DNA of 64,000 nt from Roseovarius sp. EL26 (GTDB taxonomy: Bacteria > Pseudomonadota > Alphaproteobacteria > Rhodobacterales > Rhodobacteraceae). This document shows, in pieces, positions 62,287-64,000 of the stretch. The notes beneath the pieces are model-generated. The model saw only the letters and a list, made by a program, of their open reading frames with translations, was not told where the DNA came from and searched no databases. Position numbers and translations under genes: made by a program. The stretch lies in NCBI RefSeq assembly GCF_900327775.1, contig NZ_OUMZ01000007.1, positions 186,115-250,114 on the forward strand, read 5' to 3'. Position 1 is the first letter of the stretch; the number at the start of each line of letters is the position of its first letter.

Positions 62287-63131
62287 ATGCGTATCCAATT
62301 GTCCGGGCAGATATCAGGATTACTGAGTTTTTCTTTGGAAAACCAGTTCTTTGGCGCGGCCACCAGTTTATCAGGATCGGGATTCAGCCATGCCCCCCAC
62401 CATGAAAAGGTCGAATTGGCAATCACATGGTGCGCGCACAGTGACATCAACTGCATATCGAAATGGCCACGGGTTTCGTCATTGAGATCCACAATCACCC
62501 GCTCAAAGCCCAGGTTCATGTTTTCCGCCGCCCAGACAGGGTCATTCGAGAACACAAAGCAAGTCAGATCCTTGCCCAGCATCTTGGAAAGCGCTGCCAA
62601 AGCCGCGACATAATACTCTTCCGTGCAAGCCTGAAAACTGCCCGAGGCCATGTAATCCCCACGCCGCACATGTACTGACACCGGGATTTTCGCGGCCTTG
62701 ATCTGCTCGGCCATTGCGACATTTGCCGTGTCCAACTGTGTGGTGAACTGGAGATCTTTGCGGAACGCCTCGGCGCTATCACCAAAATATCGGGGCGATT
62801 GCCAATATCCATGCAGATAGCTTTTATCGCCTAGGTCAAAGAACTCTGGATTAAAGCCCAACTCTTGCTCGCGGCAAAATTTGGGATCTTTTCCGAACTT
62901 TCGCCATAGCCCGTAGCGTAGGAAACCATCGTGTTTGGCCGGGGGAAGGGCAGAGACTGGCGTTATTCGCGCGCCGGAAAAATGCGCAAAGCAATTCCCG
63001 CGATCTTCGCTGCCCGCAATATACCGCGAATCCAACGCCAGATCACAGCCCAGATGATCGGCCAAAGCCCGCCCTGCGGTATATTGAAAGAGCTGGTTTC
63101 CGGCCCCGCCCAAAAGTCTGGAAATGATCAT
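62283..63131 (-). CDS. GT11 family alpha-1,2-fucosyltransferase-like glycosyltransferase
   Basis: A 282-residue GDP-sugar-dependent glycosyltransferase of family 11. N-terminal GGAGNQLFQYTAGRALA is the GT11 signature (motif near the GDP-fucose site); HVRRGDYM (about 153-160) is the HxRRxDY donor motif, and VIANSTFSWWGAWLN is motif III. It transfers fucose or another deoxysugar to a surface glycan. It overlaps the kinase gene by 4 nt and follows the GT25 gene by 11 nt. Confidence 0.88.
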   Translation of the reverse strand: MIISRLLGGAGNQLFQYTAGRALADHLGCDLALDSRYIAGSEDRGNCFAHFSGARITPVSALPPAKHDGFLRYGLWRKFGKDPKFCREQELGFNPEFFDLGDKSYLHGYWQSPRYFGDSAEAFRKDLQFTTQLDTANVAMAEQIKAAKIPVSVHVRRGDYMASGSFQACTEEYYVAALAALSKMLGKDLTCFVFSNDPVWAAENMNLGFERVIVDLNDETRGHFDMQLMSLCAHHVIANSTFSWWGAWLNPDPDKLVAAPKNWFSKEKLSNPDICPDNWIRI

Positions 63132-63142
63132 TGTTTCAGGTC

Positions 63143-63907
63143 TTACTTGCGTGTTTCAGTTGCAGCAGAGGAGAGCGTCTTGCTGTCACGTGAATAACGC
63201 TCAATCTTGCGGCGGTAAACCGTGCGCGACACTTCCCGCTTTAATCGCTCGGGAACCGAATACTTTCCACCCTGAATGGTCGACCCATCCAGCCGCTCGG
63301 AAATCGCAGCAACGCCTGACGGATAAATCACTGCCACCGGCTGCCCGGTGAACCAATGGCTTTGCACATATGTATCAATAGGGCGGTCAAACACCTGTGC
63401 CTTTTTTACCAACCGTTTTGCGGCGGCATGTGTGATTAATTGAGCGGTCGCCCGCACCGGCGAAACACGCGGTACGCTCAGGCAAAGATCCCCATCGGTT
63501 TCCAGCACATCTTCATGCCCTTTGATCGGACGAGTTTGAAACTGGATGTAGCCAAAGTGATCACTGTACTTTTGCGCCAAGGCAAGCGCCTTGCCAAACA
63601 CATCCGGATCCAAGGAGGCATCATCCTCAAACACCACACCAGCATCCAGATCACGATCCACAATCGCTTGCCAGATTGACCGATGGCTTAAAAAACAGCC
63701 GACCTCCCCGGTTTTCAATCCAAAAGGGTAACTCGGCTCAAACTGGTTAGGGCGATAGGCCTCGGTAATTTCTGCCTCGGACAATTTCGCCCCATCCACG
63801 GCATCCCAGATCTCACCCTCCACGCCGCAATTATTCAGCACCTCATGGGCGTTCGCGCGCCGTTTTTCGGCGCGCGCAAGGTGTAAGACAAAGGCGTGGA
63901 GTTGCAT
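63143..63907 (-). CDS. Glycosyltransferase family 25 (LPS/lipooligosaccharide)
   Basis: A 254-residue family 25 glycosyltransferase. MQLHAFVLHLARAEKRRANA is the family opening, GEVGCFLSHRSIWQAI and VVFEDDASLD contain the DxD-type metal and donor site (FEDDA). The C-terminal half includes ATAQLITHAAAKRLV, also typical. It probably adds a hexose to LPS core or a capsule. It heads a three-gene minus-strand operon with the GT11 and kinase-like genes. Confidence 0.88.
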   Translation of the reverse strand: MQLHAFVLHLARAEKRRANAHEVLNNCGVEGEIWDAVDGAKLSEAEITEAYRPNQFEPSYPFGLKTGEVGCFLSHRSIWQAIVDRDLDAGVVFEDDASLDPDVFGKALALAQKYSDHFGYIQFQTRPIKGHEDVLETDGDLCLSVPRVSPVRATAQLITHAAAKRLVKKAQVFDRPIDTYVQSHWFTGQPVAVIYPSGVAAISERLDGSTIQGGKYSVPERLKREVSRTVYRRKIERYSRDSKTLSSAATETRK

Positions 63908-63910
63908 GGA

Positions 63911-64000
63911 TTAGCCAGCCTCACTCCAGCCTGAGACAGATTTCACTTCGATAAAATCTTCGATGCCCCATTTGCCGCCTTCGCGCCCGTTACCGGACTG
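63911..64000 (-). CDS. Aldehyde dehydrogenase family, C-terminal fragment at the window edge
   Basis: The last 29 codons and TAA stop of a gene whose body lies beyond base 64000. The readable end, SGNGREGGKWGIEDFIEVKS (with five to ten further residues on either side), matches the conserved C-terminal GxGREGG...GIExxxExK pattern of NAD(P)-dependent aldehyde dehydrogenases. It precedes the GT25 gene by 3 bp on the same strand. Substrate cannot be judged from the fragment. Confidence 0.72.
   Translation of the reverse strand, partial: QSGNGREGGKWGIEDFIEVKSVSGWSEAG

Noticed and set aside
1-64000. tRNA, rRNA, CRISPR repeats and intact insertion sequences
   Set aside because: Looked for by eye on both strands; none could be supported. 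Short or diverged RNA genes might be missed without a covariance search.

Overview
The window looks like chromosomal DNA of an alphaproteobacterium of the order Rhodobacterales (Roseobacter group). The basis is the gene content and order: secY-adk-rpsM-rpsK-rpoA-rplQ followed by an HtrA protease and rarA, DUF1467 and DUF6455 proteins, a perfect FnrL-type box, and a GlxA-regulated carnitine-type CoA gene set. No rRNA, tRNA, CRISPR array or intact insertion sequence was seen.

Layout. 1-7.2 kb: the end of the ribosomal-protein/RNA polymerase alpha operon, a periplasmic protease and rarA. 7.8-11.5 kb: a peptide-type ABC importer (two permeases and a fused double ATPase) with no binding-protein gene beside it. 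11.6-29.9 kb: housekeeping genes (carB, pabB-pabC, aspS, mce, rimO, an AsmA protein) mixed with small membrane and hypothetical genes and a decayed ketosynthase. 30.1-31.0 kb: a broken RTX-type gene. 31.2-48.8 kb: a dense cell-surface glycan cluster. 48.8-52.5 kb: a UDP-glucuronate-epimerase-like gene and a SulP transporter. 52.7-55.9 kb: an AT-rich orphan, a flavin reductase, a GNAT protein and a FAD oxidoreductase. 56.1-61.2 kb: a GlxA/AraC regulator divergent from an acyl-CoA dehydrogenase, an ADP-forming acyl-CoA synthetase and a CaiD-like hydratase, probably for carnitine or a related quaternary-amine acid. 61.2-64 kb: an atypical kinase, two glycosyltransferases and the 3' end of an aldehyde dehydrogenase gene.

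The best candidate for an undescribed system is the 31.2-48.8 kb cluster. It combines a cellulose-synthase-like GT2, a nucleotidyltransferase fused to a STAS domain, an acyltransferase, two DUF3131 proteins, a GH16 glucanase, an HlyD-type membrane-fusion protein, a CsgG-like lipoprotein with a peptidoglycan-binding domain, two OmpA-like proteins, a secreted caspase-fold protein, two unknown secreted proteins and an ABC-type membrane protein. The ABC protein keeps Walker A but has lost the Q-loop Gln, the signature, the catalytic Glu and the H-loop His, and carries a C-terminal region resembling a degenerate RsbW-like (GHKL) domain. My inference is a synthase-dependent beta-glucan assembly and export machine spanning both membranes, possibly controlled by a STAS/RsbW-like pair built into its own components. 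The GH16 gene also has a 20-nt inverted repeat that covers its ribosome binding site.

All functional calls come from reading motifs and gene order; no database search or structure prediction was run.
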